Assembly (NCBI GenBank): GCA_016927965.1
Contig: JAFGLP010000059.1
Span: 1 to 21,309, forward strand
DNA: 21,309 nt
Source of the DNA: Dehalococcoidia bacterium
GTDB taxonomy: Bacteria; Chloroflexota; Dehalococcoidia; GIF9; UBA5629
Reading direction: 5' to 3'
In this document: positions 7,808-14,712 of the stretch, piece by piece
How positions within the stretch are numbered: position 1 is the stretch's first letter
How the letters are laid out: the number at the start of each line of letters is the position of its first letter
The notes under the pieces: generated by a model
What the model saw: the letters and a program-made list of their open reading frames with translations, nothing else
What the model was told of the DNA's origin: nothing
Database searches by the model: none
Program-made: the position numbers and the translations under genes

Positions 7808-7836
7808 TTCAAAAATACACCAATTTCCCCTATAAT
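7808..7836 (+). promoter_or_regulatory. Sigma-70-type promoter for the DUF6125-like gene
   Basis: A perfect TATAAT lies at 7831-7836, with TTCAAA (four of six) at 7808-7813 and a 17-nt spacer. It is in the 103-nt gap after the archaemetzincin gene. A start of transcription near 7843 would leave a leader of about 55 nt. Confidence 0.6.
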
Positions 7837-7887
7837 GTGCACAAGCTCGAGGCTAAAGTTTATTTGCGGTTGCTGAATTTTTGCTGC

Positions 7888-7894
7888 GGGAGGA
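7888..7894 (+). promoter_or_regulatory. Shine-Dalgarno that sets a TTG start
   Basis: GGGAGGA ends 4 nt before TTG at 7899. The longer reading frame, starting at TTG 7881, would contain this site within its codons and has no Shine-Dalgarno of its own. Confidence 0.65.
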
Positions 7895-7898
7895 ACAA

Positions 7899-8453
7899 TT
7901 GAGCAAATTCGATGATTACAGTGGAGAGTTCATACCTGACCTGCAACCTGAGGACCTATCACACAGCGCCCTCGAAAAGCTCATCCGAGTATATGCCAAG
8001 CTATACAAGGCCCTGGACGGATTCTGGTATTTAAATGTTATGGACCGGCATAGCAATGATGAAGCCATGGAGTGCGATATAATGGTCTGGGAACGGCTAG
8101 CCAGATATGAAATGGAAAAAATAACGCAGGCATTCAACATTACAGGCAACCCGTTAGTACGTATGATGAAAGCGTTTCAGCTAAGCCCCTGGGCATGGAA
8201 TCTCAAATCAGATTTTGAAAAGATTAGCGAAAACCATATCATCTGGAAGGTACTATATTGCCCTACGGTCGCCGCCCTGGAAAGGGAAAATAAAGGCCGG
8301 GAACAGGCCCAATGCAACTATATTGAAGTAAAGGTTAATGATGCCTACGCTCATTATTTTGACCCGCGCATAAAGGTCAATTGCTTGAAAACTCCGCCGC
8401 GACAGAGCAAAGACGATTACTTTTGCCGCTGGGAATTCAAACTCGAAGAGTAG
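7899..8453 (+). CDS. DUF6125-like protein, unknown function
   Basis: A soluble 184-aa protein with no signal peptide or membrane helix. The N-terminal half is helical (LSHSALEKLIRVYAKLYKAL, then DGFWYLNV and the acidic ERLARYEMEKI). The C-terminal half has conserved-looking cysteines and aromatic residues: VLYCPTVAALERE, QAQCNYIEVK, FDPRIKVNCLKTPPRQ and DYFCRWEF. The pattern recalls DUF6125 proteins, and more distantly the L-2-amino-thiazoline-4-carboxylate hydrolase-like family, both assigned from memory of their look. Such proteins occur in anaerobic Chloroflexota and Deltaproteobacteria. It is a single-gene unit between two promoters. The function should be taken as unknown. Confidence 0.6.
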   Translation: MSKFDDYSGEFIPDLQPEDLSHSALEKLIRVYAKLYKALDGFWYLNVMDRHSNDEAMECDIMVWERLARYEMEKITQAFNITGNPLVRMMKAFQLSPWAWNLKSDFEKISENHIIWKVLYCPTVAALERENKGREQAQCNYIEVKVNDAYAHYFDPRIKVNCLKTPPRQSKDDYFCRWEFKLEE

Positions 8454-8474
8454 TTTTTCCCTTTTCCAAATTTA

Positions 8475-8503
8475 TTGACAAATTCGAAAATTACTCCTAA
8501 TAT
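8475..8503 (+). promoter_or_regulatory. Promoter of the pantothenate operon
   Basis: A perfect -35 TTGACA lies at 8475-8480, and TAATAT (four of six) at 8498-8503 after a 17-nt spacer; overlapping TATTAT at 8501-8506 is an alternative -10. Transcription would begin around 8508-8511, directly before the first leader hairpin, leaving a long leader of ~155 nt. Confidence 0.6.
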
Positions 8504-8510
8504 TATATTG

Positions 8511-8604
8511 TCCATCGACCGGAATAGGCGGTGAGGCAAATTTCCCTCGAATTGAATACAAAGTCCGCTTGGATCAGTTATGACCGAGACGGTATATATG
8601 GTTA
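8511..8604 (+). ncRNA. Candidate pan-motif leader RNA (two bulged-A hairpins)
   Basis: Two hairpins share one design. Hairpin 1 pairs 8513-8520 with 8527-8533 (CATCG-A-CC with GG-CGGTG), with A8518 bulged and loop GGAATA. Hairpin 2 pairs 8579-8585 with 8591-8596 (TATG-A-CC with GG-TATA), with A8583 bulged and loop GAGAC. So both have a single A bulged two pairs below a CC/GG-closed loop. Between them are possible stems GAGG/CCTC and AGGCGG/CCGCTT, which exclude part of hairpin 1. The Rfam pan motif is a known, often tandem, bulged-A hairpin RNA before panB/panC/panD genes, reported in Chloroflexi. The context fits exactly; the match to its consensus was not computed. Confidence 0.55.
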
Positions 8605-8650
8605 ACGACATGTAACCCTCTCGGATGCTGCTGAGAGGGTTAATTTATTT
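8600..8650 (+). terminator. Leader terminator with competing anti-terminator
   Basis: TAACCCTCTC (8613-8622) pairs perfectly with GAGAGGGTTA (8633-8642) over a 10-nt loop, followed by the U-rich TTTATTTA. GGTTA at 8600-8604 can instead pair with TAACC at 8613-8617, which would break the terminator. That is the layout of an attenuator. It ends just before the Shine-Dalgarno GAGG at 8657-8660 of the first operon gene. Confidence 0.6.
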
Positions 8651-8665
8651 ACCTTTGAGGTGAAT

Positions 8666-9640
8666 ATGGAACAGGTTAAGCCAACAATAGGTGTTATAGG
8701 CGCCGGCGTTACCGGCACAGCGCTTGCCTGTCTGCTATCGCAGCAGGGTTATAGCATCGTCGCAGTGTATAGCAGAAGCCATTCTTCATCAAACAGACTG
8801 GCACGAATGGTCAAGGGCTGTCATGTCTGCAATTTACCGCAGGAAATTTCCGACCTCGCTCAGGCCGTATTTATTACAACGCCAGATGATATCATCGCCG
8901 ATGTTGCTCAAAAGCTGGAATGGCATAAAGATCAAATTGTAATTCACTGCAGCGGCGTTCATTCAACCGACATACTCGAACCTGCTCATAGATTTGGAGC
9001 CAGCGTATGCTGCCTGCATCCTCTTCAAACATTCGCCAGTATTGAAGAAGCCATACATAATATCGGCGGTTCAACATTTGCACTGGAAGGTGATCAGCAA
9101 ATCATGGATATTGCGGGCGATATTGCCAGAGCTATGAACGGGAACATCATATTTCTCAAAGCCGGAGATAAAGTTCTCTATCATGCTGCTGCGGTTACAT
9201 TATCAAATTATCTGGTCACGCTGATGAAAACTGCCGCAGATTTCTGGCAATCCTTCGGTATTCCCCAGGATCAGGCAGTAAAAGCCCTGCTACCATTGCT
9301 CAAGGGGACCGTCAATAACATTGAGAGGGTAGGCATACCGAACTGTCTCACCGGCCCGATTGCCAGGGGCGATGTCGAGACCGTCAGGAAACATATCATC
9401 GCACTGGAAAAAACGCACCCTGCATCTATTGACGCTTACCGGGTACTTGGAATTAAAACCCTGTCTATAGCGCTGGCCAAAGGACGTATCAGCCTTGAGA
9501 CAGCGGATGAAATACGCTCTCTACTTGCAAAGAGCGATACGGTAGAGACAGAACAGGAAGAAGCAGTATTCCGGCAGTTCGGTGTGGACTTCGCCTCCAG
9601 CTTCCTGGCTTCAACTATGGACAAATATCAGACACAATAA
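8666..9640 (+). CDS. Rossmann-fold DUF2520 oxidoreductase, possible ketopantoate reductase
   Basis: The N-terminal NAD(P)-binding fold starts with GVIGAGVTGTALACLLS and continues to about residue 150, with VFITTPDDII and IVIHCSGVHSTDIL typical of this family. The C-terminal helical DUF2520 domain (about 165-290) includes YHAAAVTLSNYLVTLM, LLPLLKGTVNNIE and LTGPIARGD. Overall it resembles 6-phosphogluconate dehydrogenase-like enzymes, the wider group that includes ketopantoate reductase PanE. It is the first gene of a panD-panB-panC operon that lacks panE, so I infer it could supply ketopantoate reduction; this is not established here. ATG 8666 is preferred (GAGG 8657-8660, five bases upstream); a GTG at 8660 lies inside that site. 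Confidence 0.82.
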   Translation: MEQVKPTIGVIGAGVTGTALACLLSQQGYSIVAVYSRSHSSSNRLARMVKGCHVCNLPQEISDLAQAVFITTPDDIIADVAQKLEWHKDQIVIHCSGVHSTDILEPAHRFGASVCCLHPLQTFASIEEAIHNIGGSTFALEGDQQIMDIAGDIARAMNGNIIFLKAGDKVLYHAAAVTLSNYLVTLMKTAADFWQSFGIPQDQAVKALLPLLKGTVNNIERVGIPNCLTGPIARGDVETVRKHIIALEKTHPASIDAYRVLGIKTLSIALAKGRISLETADEIRSLLAKSDTVETEQEEAVFRQFGVDFASSFLASTMDKYQTQ

Positions 9641-9669
9641 ATTATCCGCCGCTGGAAGGAGATAAAACG

Positions 9670-10065
9670 ATGTTAACCAGGACGATGCTCAAAAGTAAAA
9701 TCCACAGGGCCAGGGTTACCGACTGCAACATAGATTATGAAGGCAGTGTAACTATCGATACCGACCTTTTAAGAGCTGCAGATATCCTTCCTTATGAGCG
9801 TGTTGAAATATTGAACGTCAACAACGGCGCACGTTTCAGTACATATGCAATTGAAGGAAATGCAGGCGGGGGTGATATCTGTCTTAACGGCGCTGCCGCA
9901 CGTTTGGCTGATAAAAATGACATCGTTATAATACTGACCTACCAGGAAGTGGACAGCAAAGAAGCGCAGTATGTAAAACCACGTCTGGTATATGTGGACG
10001 AGAAGAACCGTATTAAGTCTACCAAGAACGTGGATACCTGGATGGACCACCTTCTAACTCCCTGA
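9670..10065 (+). CDS. panD: Aspartate 1-decarboxylase proenzyme
   Basis: PanD makes beta-alanine from aspartate for pantothenate. It is a pyruvoyl enzyme that cleaves itself at a Gly-Ser bond, seen here as Gly25-Ser26 in DYEGSVTID; Ser26 becomes the pyruvoyl group of the alpha chain. Other family motifs are MLKSKIHRARVTDCN at the N-terminus, YERVEILNVNNGARFSTYAI, and GDICLNGAAARLA followed by DIVIILTYQ. The length of 131 aa is usual. AGGAGA at 9657-9662 is 7 nt before ATG. It lies 29 nt after the DUF2520 gene and 16 nt before panB, in one operon that makes both halves of pantothenate. Confidence 0.96.
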   Translation: MLTRTMLKSKIHRARVTDCNIDYEGSVTIDTDLLRAADILPYERVEILNVNNGARFSTYAIEGNAGGGDICLNGAAARLADKNDIVIILTYQEVDSKEAQYVKPRLVYVDEKNRIKSTKNVDTWMDHLLTP

Positions 10066-10081
10066 GATAGAGGCGGCTCGG

Positions 10082-10906
10082 ATGCGGTTTACCATCAACA
10101 AGATCCAGAAAATGAAAAAAGCAGGTGAGAAGATCACCATGCTTACCGCTTACGATTACTCCACTGCCAAGCTCGTCGATGAATCCGGCGTAAACCTCAT
10201 CCTGGTCGGAGATACCCTGGGCATGGTTATGCTGGGATACGAGACAACCGTGCCCGTTAAAATCGAGGAGATGCTCCACCACACTAAAGCGGTTGTACGC
10301 GGCACGAAAAATGCTTTGATTGTCGGCGACATGCCATTCATGACCTATCAAATCAACAGTGAGGAAGCCATGCGCAACGCCGGTCGGTTTATGCAGGAAG
10401 CCGGCTGCCAGGCAGTCAAACTGGAAGGCGGCATCACTGTAGCCGAGACGATCAAGCGCATAGTCGATGCAGGCATACCGGTCATGGGCCATATCGGACT
10501 TACCCCACAATCTATAAATCAATTCAGCGGATACAGGGTTCAGGGGAAAACGCCTGATGCAGCAAGGCATGTGCTGGATGATGCGCTGGCTGTTCAGCAG
10601 GCAGGGGCTTTTGCCGTAGTGCTGGAGCTGGTCCCTATACAACTGGCCAGGCTCATCACATCAAGGCTGACCATCCCCACCATAGGCATCGGGGCAGGGC
10701 CCTACTGTGACGGTGAGGTCCAGGTAATTCACGACATGCTCGGCTGGTTTACCGACTTCGTCCCCAAGCATGCCAAACAATATGCCAGGCTTTCTGAAAT
10801 TATCAAGAAAGCCGTGGGCGATTATGTTAATGAGGTCAAATCCGGAGTCTTTCCCGCAGCTGAGAATGCAGCCAGTATAGATGAATATCTATTAAAAGAC
10901 CTTTGA
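10082..10906 (+). CDS. panB: 3-methyl-2-oxobutanoate hydroxymethyltransferase
   Basis: PanB transfers a hydroxymethyl group from methylene-tetrahydrofolate to 2-oxoisovalerate to form ketopantoate. The sequence shows the conserved blocks in order: ITMLTAYDYSTAKLVDESGV, LVGDTLGMVMLGYETTVPV with the metal-binding Asp, GDMPFMTYQ, AVKLEGG, PVMGHIGLTPQS, VVLELVP with the catalytic Glu, and TIGIGAGPYCDGEVQVIHDM. At 274 aa it is full length. It sits between panD and panC (16-nt and 10-nt gaps). The AGAGGCGG before the start is a moderate Shine-Dalgarno. The 2-oxoisovalerate donor pathway lies outside this window. Confidence 0.97.
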   Translation: MRFTINKIQKMKKAGEKITMLTAYDYSTAKLVDESGVNLILVGDTLGMVMLGYETTVPVKIEEMLHHTKAVVRGTKNALIVGDMPFMTYQINSEEAMRNAGRFMQEAGCQAVKLEGGITVAETIKRIVDAGIPVMGHIGLTPQSINQFSGYRVQGKTPDAARHVLDDALAVQQAGAFAVVLELVPIQLARLITSRLTIPTIGIGAGPYCDGEVQVIHDMLGWFTDFVPKHAKQYARLSEIIKKAVGDYVNEVKSGVFPAAENAASIDEYLLKDL

Positions 10907-10916
10907 GGATTCTGCC

Positions 10917-11750
10917 ATGCAAATCGCTAAAACTATCCCGGAAATGAAAGCGCTTCGCAAGAAATTAAACGGCACCGTAGGCTTCGTTCCCACCATGGGA
11001 TATCTACATGACGGCCACCTTGAGCTGGTACGCTATGCAAAAAAGGAAAATCACTTCGCTGTTGTCAGCATATTTGTAAATCCCACGCAGTTTGCACCCA
11101 ACGAGGACTTCAAGGCCTATCCGCGTGATCTCAACCGTGACCTGGCCATGCTGGAAACTGTAAGAACTGATATCGTATTTATACCTGAAGCTGATGAGAT
11201 GTACCCCGGAGGATATGATGCCTGGGTAGATGTCAAAGGCATTACGGAAACACTGGAAGGGCGTTTCCGCCCGACCCATTTTCGCGGCGTGACCACCGTA
11301 TGCAATAAGCTATTCAATATTGTCGAATCCACCAAAGCTTACTTCGGCCAGAAAGATGCTCAGCAGGCACGCGTCATCCAGAAAATGGTGGCCGACCTGA
11401 ATATGAACCTGGAAATTGTAATTATCCCCACCGTGAGGGAGAAGGACGGACTGGCCATGAGCAGCCGCAACACCTATCTGACCACAGAAGAACGTTCACA
11501 GGCCCCCATATTATATAAATCCCTTCAACTGGCCTCTGACATGCACAATAAAGGAGAACGTAGTGCTGCCGTCATTATCGATGCCATGACCAAATTGATT
11601 TCCTCCTCCCCAGCCACCAAAATTGATTACATCAGCATCTCCGATTTTGAGACACTCAGGGACGTAGAAACGCTTAAAGGCAAAGTACTTATTTCAATGG
11701 CTGTAAAGTTGGGAAAGCCGCGGCTGATAGACAACATTCTGCTTGGCTAA
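10917..11750 (+). CDS. panC: Pantothenate synthetase
   Basis: PanC condenses pantoate and beta-alanine using ATP, joining the PanB and PanD branches. It has the nucleotidyltransferase HxGH-type motif HDGHLELV after TVGFVPTMGYL, then VVSIFVNPTQFAPNEDF, RFRPTHFRGVTTVCNKLFNI, YFGQKDAQQARVI and the KMSK-like SSRNTYLT. The length of 277 aa is typical. GAGGAT at 10905-10910 lies across the panB stop and 6 nt before ATG. This is the last gene of the operon; a hairpin at 11776-11807 follows. No separate pantoate-forming reductase (panE) is present in the operon apart from the DUF2520 protein. Confidence 0.97.
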   Translation: MQIAKTIPEMKALRKKLNGTVGFVPTMGYLHDGHLELVRYAKKENHFAVVSIFVNPTQFAPNEDFKAYPRDLNRDLAMLETVRTDIVFIPEADEMYPGGYDAWVDVKGITETLEGRFRPTHFRGVTTVCNKLFNIVESTKAYFGQKDAQQARVIQKMVADLNMNLEIVIIPTVREKDGLAMSSRNTYLTTEERSQAPILYKSLQLASDMHNKGERSAAVIIDAMTKLISSSPATKIDYISISDFETLRDVETLKGKVLISMAVKLGKPRLIDNILLG

Positions 11751-11775
11751 AAACCGACCATTTTATTGAGGCATC

Positions 11776-11807
11776 GCTGCAACAAAATTATGTCACCATA
11801 ATGCAGC
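11776..11807. terminator. Hairpin in the gap between convergent panC and mutase genes
   Basis: GCTGC (11776-11780) pairs with GCAGC (11803-11807), and ATTATG (11787-11792) with CATAAT (11797-11802) over the loop TCAC. AACAAA (11781-11786) is left unpaired on one side. No uridine run follows, so it is a weak terminator candidate, useful for both strands because the flanking genes face each other. Confidence 0.35.
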
Positions 11808-11818
11808 TAATCCTGCTG

Positions 11819-12232
11819 CTATTTCTTACGTTCAGTAATCAGCATCTGTATATGCTCTATGATAACTTCCAGTGGTGTGCCAGGCCCATAGTTACCCGTT
11901 ACCCCCATTTTCTCCAGATATTTTAAATCCGCCTTCGGTATCAGTCCTCCTGCCACAATGGGTATATGAGAACCCTCCATTTTTTTGAGCGCCTTAACAA
12001 CGTCCTCTACTATATAACGCATGCTACCCGTATGGTCGCTCAATGCAATTACATCAGCATCTTCATCGATTGCAGTACGTGCTACAGCTTCAGGAGTCTG
12101 GTACCTTCCGAGGTAGATTACCTCCATGCCCGCATCGCGGAAAGCGCGTGCCAGCACCAGCGCTCCCCTTTCATGTATGTCACAGCCGACTTTGCCGATT
12201 ACAACTCTTATCGTTCCCGTTCCGGTAGTCAT
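11819..12232 (-). CDS. Acyl-CoA mutase small subunit, B12-binding domain
   Basis: The 137-aa product is a stand-alone cobalamin-binding domain of the methylmalonyl-CoA mutase C-terminal type. The base-off/His-on motif DxHxxG appears as DIHERG, with His20 as the cobalt ligand. Other B12-binding features are IALSDHTGSM and the IVAGGLIP loop, and the C-terminus ends with a helix (LEVIIEHIQMLI). It forms the small subunit of the two-subunit mutase whose large chain is encoded just upstream, 2 nt away. AGGGGG in the end of the large-subunit gene serves as Shine-Dalgarno. The general fold is sure; the reaction is set by the large subunit, which is unusual. Confidence 0.92.
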   Translation of the reverse strand: MTTGTGTIRVVIGKVGCDIHERGALVLARAFRDAGMEVIYLGRYQTPEAVARTAIDEDADVIALSDHTGSMRYIVEDVVKALKKMEGSHIPIVAGGLIPKADLKYLEKMGVTGNYGPGTPLEVIIEHIQMLITERKK

Positions 12233-12234
12233 TA

Positions 12235-13935
12235 TTACCCCCTGATAGCCTCATTAATATAATCCGGTGTCTCAATCTGGTTAAGCGGGTCGTAACCACA
12301 GCCATAAGCCAGGCGAATGACACCTATAGTCTCGCCTACAGTTACACGTGCCTTGGCCGCCTCTATGGATGCCCTCACTACATTCTGACCGCTTTTCGTC
12401 GCATTATACAGGTCACTCACCGTCTGCTTCATTTTCTCCTGGTCACGTGACTTTTTCAGCTTCTTAATGTCAGAAATTGTATGCAACCTGAGCCGCTTGG
12501 AGGGTACCCTGTATGAAGTACGTTCAATAGCCTTATTAATCGGCCCCTCTTCACCCCTGAAAGCATTAACACCCACCAGCAAGCGTTTGCCGTTATTAAT
12601 CTCCGATTGGACTTTCATCCGGCTCATATCAATCTGCTGCCTCAGCCATCCCGATTCCAGGCAGGCCCACATGCCACCTTTCTTTTCGATATTATTCAGT
12701 ACCTCGTTAGCACCCTCTTCCACCTTGTTAGTCAGCCATTCCACGTAATATGAGCCTCCCAGTGGATCAGCCACCAGCGGTATATTAGCCTCATGGGTGA
12801 TGATATGCTGTGCATCAAGGTTAAACAGCCTGACCTCACGTGAAGGGAGCCCGATAGCCTCATCGATGCTGGACGCATCCAGCGAATTAACTCCACCCAG
12901 CACGCAGCTCAAGATCTCCAGTGTCACCCGGGCTGCGTTATTCAACGGTTTCTGCGTTTGCAGTGAGATACCCGATGTCCTGATACCAATGCGTAAGCTC
13001 TGGGCACGGGAAGTCTTGGCCCCCAGTTTGTCCCTGGCAATTTTCGCCCACATCCTGCGGGCAGCACGGAACTTGGCTATAGTCTCAAAAAAGTCGGACT
13101 CCGCATCCAGTGAAAATACTGTGGGACCGATCTCATCCAGCGTAAGGCCTCGTTCTTTAATCAAATCGGTATAGACCGCTGTGGCCACTCCCAGGCATCC
13201 GGCCAGCTCCTGTGAAGCCAGCAAGCCTGACTGTTCAGGATCAACCCCGTTGGGAGCATAGGCCTTAAACTTGGGGGTGTTTTTTACGCCGAACTCTATC
13301 AGGTCCAGGCAAACTCGCCTGGCGATTTCCGTGGGGAAATCAGGTGAATCATAGACAATCTTGGCCCGGAATGGATCATTGATGCTTGATCCTCGCAGGG
13401 ATGCGATATTAAGCCCCTGCTTCTCCATCAATGCCACAAGGTAAGAATAAAAGCACAGAGAGCTACCGACCGACATGTGGGCCATCTCGTAGTCCACATT
13501 CTCCAGTGGAAGGTCCTGCAGCATTCTTTCATATGTATCCAGTGCATAGGATGACACGCCGCCGCAGAGCATGCTGTTCCATGAAGACGGATGGTCGGGG
13601 TCTATGCCCGCCTGGATGGGAAGATCAGCCAACAGCCGAAGCCCGGTCTGCCCTCCGGCAATATATTCTTTAAAGGCCTGGTTGGTCTCCTCCGGAGTGC
13701 TGTAGCTTACAATAAAAGACTTGATCCAGAGCTTGTTGCGATACATCTGGGGATAAATTCCGCGAGTAAAGGGGAAACACCCCGGGTCTCCCAGATCACG
13801 ATCATAGTCAACGTCCTTAATATCTTCTGGAGTGTACCTTACTTTTAACGGCAACCCCCCCTGCGTCTCATCCCTTACCATTTCCCCCAGTGAACGGTTA
13901 TATACTATATCACCGGCTTTTGTTTTACCTGTCAT
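12235..13935 (-). CDS. Divergent acyl-CoA mutase large subunit (methylmalonyl-CoA mutase-like, substrate unknown)
   Basis: The 566-aa chain is a methylmalonyl-CoA mutase-type substrate-binding barrel without its own B12 domain. Shared features include RGIYPQMYRNKLW, GGQTGLRLLADLP, DFFETIAKFRAARRMWAKI, LPSREVR, DPLGGSYYVEWLT and LLVGVNAFR. However, by alignment from memory to the Propionibacterium enzyme, substrate residues change: Tyr89 is Ile75, Gln197 is Ile185, Arg207 is Tyr195, Tyr243 is Val231 and His244 is Asp232. The canonical QSLHTN reads NSLDAS. So methylmalonyl-CoA is an unlikely substrate; another B12-dependent acyl-CoA rearrangement is likely. ATG 13935, nine bases after GGGAG, is preferred to TTG 13956. 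Confidence 0.85.
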   Translation of the reverse strand: MTGKTKAGDIVYNRSLGEMVRDETQGGLPLKVRYTPEDIKDVDYDRDLGDPGCFPFTRGIYPQMYRNKLWIKSFIVSYSTPEETNQAFKEYIAGGQTGLRLLADLPIQAGIDPDHPSSWNSMLCGGVSSYALDTYERMLQDLPLENVDYEMAHMSVGSSLCFYSYLVALMEKQGLNIASLRGSSINDPFRAKIVYDSPDFPTEIARRVCLDLIEFGVKNTPKFKAYAPNGVDPEQSGLLASQELAGCLGVATAVYTDLIKERGLTLDEIGPTVFSLDAESDFFETIAKFRAARRMWAKIARDKLGAKTSRAQSLRIGIRTSGISLQTQKPLNNAARVTLEILSCVLGGVNSLDASSIDEAIGLPSREVRLFNLDAQHIITHEANIPLVADPLGGSYYVEWLTNKVEEGANEVLNNIEKKGGMWACLESGWLRQQIDMSRMKVQSEINNGKRLLVGVNAFRGEEGPINKAIERTSYRVPSKRLRLHTISDIKKLKKSRDQEKMKQTVSDLYNATKSGQNVVRASIEAAKARVTVGETIGVIRLAYGCGYDPLNQIETPDYINEAIRG

Positions 13936-14004
13936 TACACAGACTCCCGTTATCAATAATTATTGTTAATTAATAGCTGTCAGCGAGGAATTTCGTTTCA
14001 GCGA

Positions 14005-14033
14005 ATGCTATCAAATCACAAAAATACTGTCAA
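14005..14033 (-). promoter_or_regulatory. Promoter and possible operator of the mutase operon
   Basis: On the minus strand, a perfect TTGACA (plus 14028-14033) and TAGCAT (plus 14005-14010, four of six) are 17 nt apart, 70 nt before the mutase ATG. The -35 box overlaps an inverted repeat TGTCA-N4-TGACA (14028-14041). TCAGCGA occurs twice in the same direction (13980-13986 and 13998-14004). These may be regulator sites. The gap to the Nudix gene is 209 nt and holds no clear plus-strand promoter; TATGAT at 14104-14109 lacks a -35 partner. Confidence 0.5.
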
Positions 14034-14144
14034 TGCTGACACCGATTAATTGGCTTCAGATATTTCGGGCATAAAAATATTATATGACAGAACTTTGTTA
14101 AAATATGATGGTACATAAGAAATAACCTGAGGGAGCCGACATAA

Positions 14145-14699
14145 ATGAAGGTAATTGATAAAAAGACAGTATTCGAAGGTCGTTTCCTAAGAATTGTCGA
14201 TAAATTTCTTGTAAGCGGCAACGGGCAAGAGAGCGTCTGGGAAACCGTGGAACGGACTAATGTTAACGGCCGCGGGGCTGTAGTTATTATTGCATTAACA
14301 CCTGAAGGCGAACTGATTTTCGAAAAAAATTGGCGAGCCCCACTGGAATCTTATGTAATCCAGTTCCCGGCAGGGCTTACGGATATAGCGGGCGAAAGTG
14401 AAGAGGAGACAGCACGCCGTGAACTGCTCGAGGAAACAGGATACCTGGCCGGTAGGCTTATACCGGTCATGGCGGTACCACTGGCCCCTGCAATCCTACC
14501 GACATCCGCCATGCACTTCTTCGCCCCGGACGTAGAATACGTTGGGATCAAAGACAGCAAGGATACTGAAGAAATCGAGGTAATCAAGGTGCCTCTTGAC
14601 CAGGTCAGCGATTTCCTTCTCAATCGGCCGGAAGATGTCGAACTCGACCTGAGGGTACCGGGTATACTTTGGATTATGCGTGAAAAGCAACTGATTTAA
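14145..14699 (+). CDS. Nudix hydrolase, ADP-ribose pyrophosphatase-like
   Basis: The protein has the ADP-ribose pyrophosphatase-type layout: an N-terminal beta domain (FLRIVDKFLVSGNGQES, then VWETVERTNVNGRGAVVIIAL) and the Nudix helix at residues 77-99, ending RRELLEETG with Glu93, Glu96 and Glu97 as metal ligands. The Nudix box has one extra residue: six instead of five between Gly77 and Glu84. The PAGLTD start before it is normal. At 184 aa its size fits the family. Substrate is probably a nucleotide sugar or ADP-ribose, which cannot be told from sequence. GAGGGAG at 14129-14135 precedes ATG. Its 3' end overlaps meaB by four bases. Confidence 0.9.
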   Translation: MKVIDKKTVFEGRFLRIVDKFLVSGNGQESVWETVERTNVNGRGAVVIIALTPEGELIFEKNWRAPLESYVIQFPAGLTDIAGESEEETARRELLEETGYLAGRLIPVMAVPLAPAILPTSAMHFFAPDVEYVGIKDSKDTEEIEVIKVPLDQVSDFLLNRPEDVELDLRVPGILWIMREKQLI

Positions 14700-14712
14700 T
14701 CAGCTGCTTTTT
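14683..14712. terminator. Bidirectional terminator shared by the Nudix and meaB genes
   Basis: AAAAGCA-A-CTGAT (14683-14695) faces ATCAG-C-TGCTTTT (14699-14711) over a TTA loop, giving a 12-pair stem with one A.C mismatch and a T run on the plus strand. On the minus strand the mismatch becomes a G.T wobble, so it works both ways. It lies inside the last codons of both convergent genes. Confidence 0.7.

Noticed and set aside
8511..8650. T-box, TPP, cobalamin, SAM or c-di-GMP riboswitch
   Set aside because: None of their conserved sequence blocks could be found in the leader.
10019..10642. 207-codon open frame on the minus strand
   Set aside because: It is antisense to panB and the end of panD, both of which are full length with all motifs.
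12235..13956. Ordinary methylmalonyl-CoA mutase call
   Set aside because: Overall similarity supports the family, but the Tyr89, Arg207 and His244 positions are changed, so only a general mutase call is safe.
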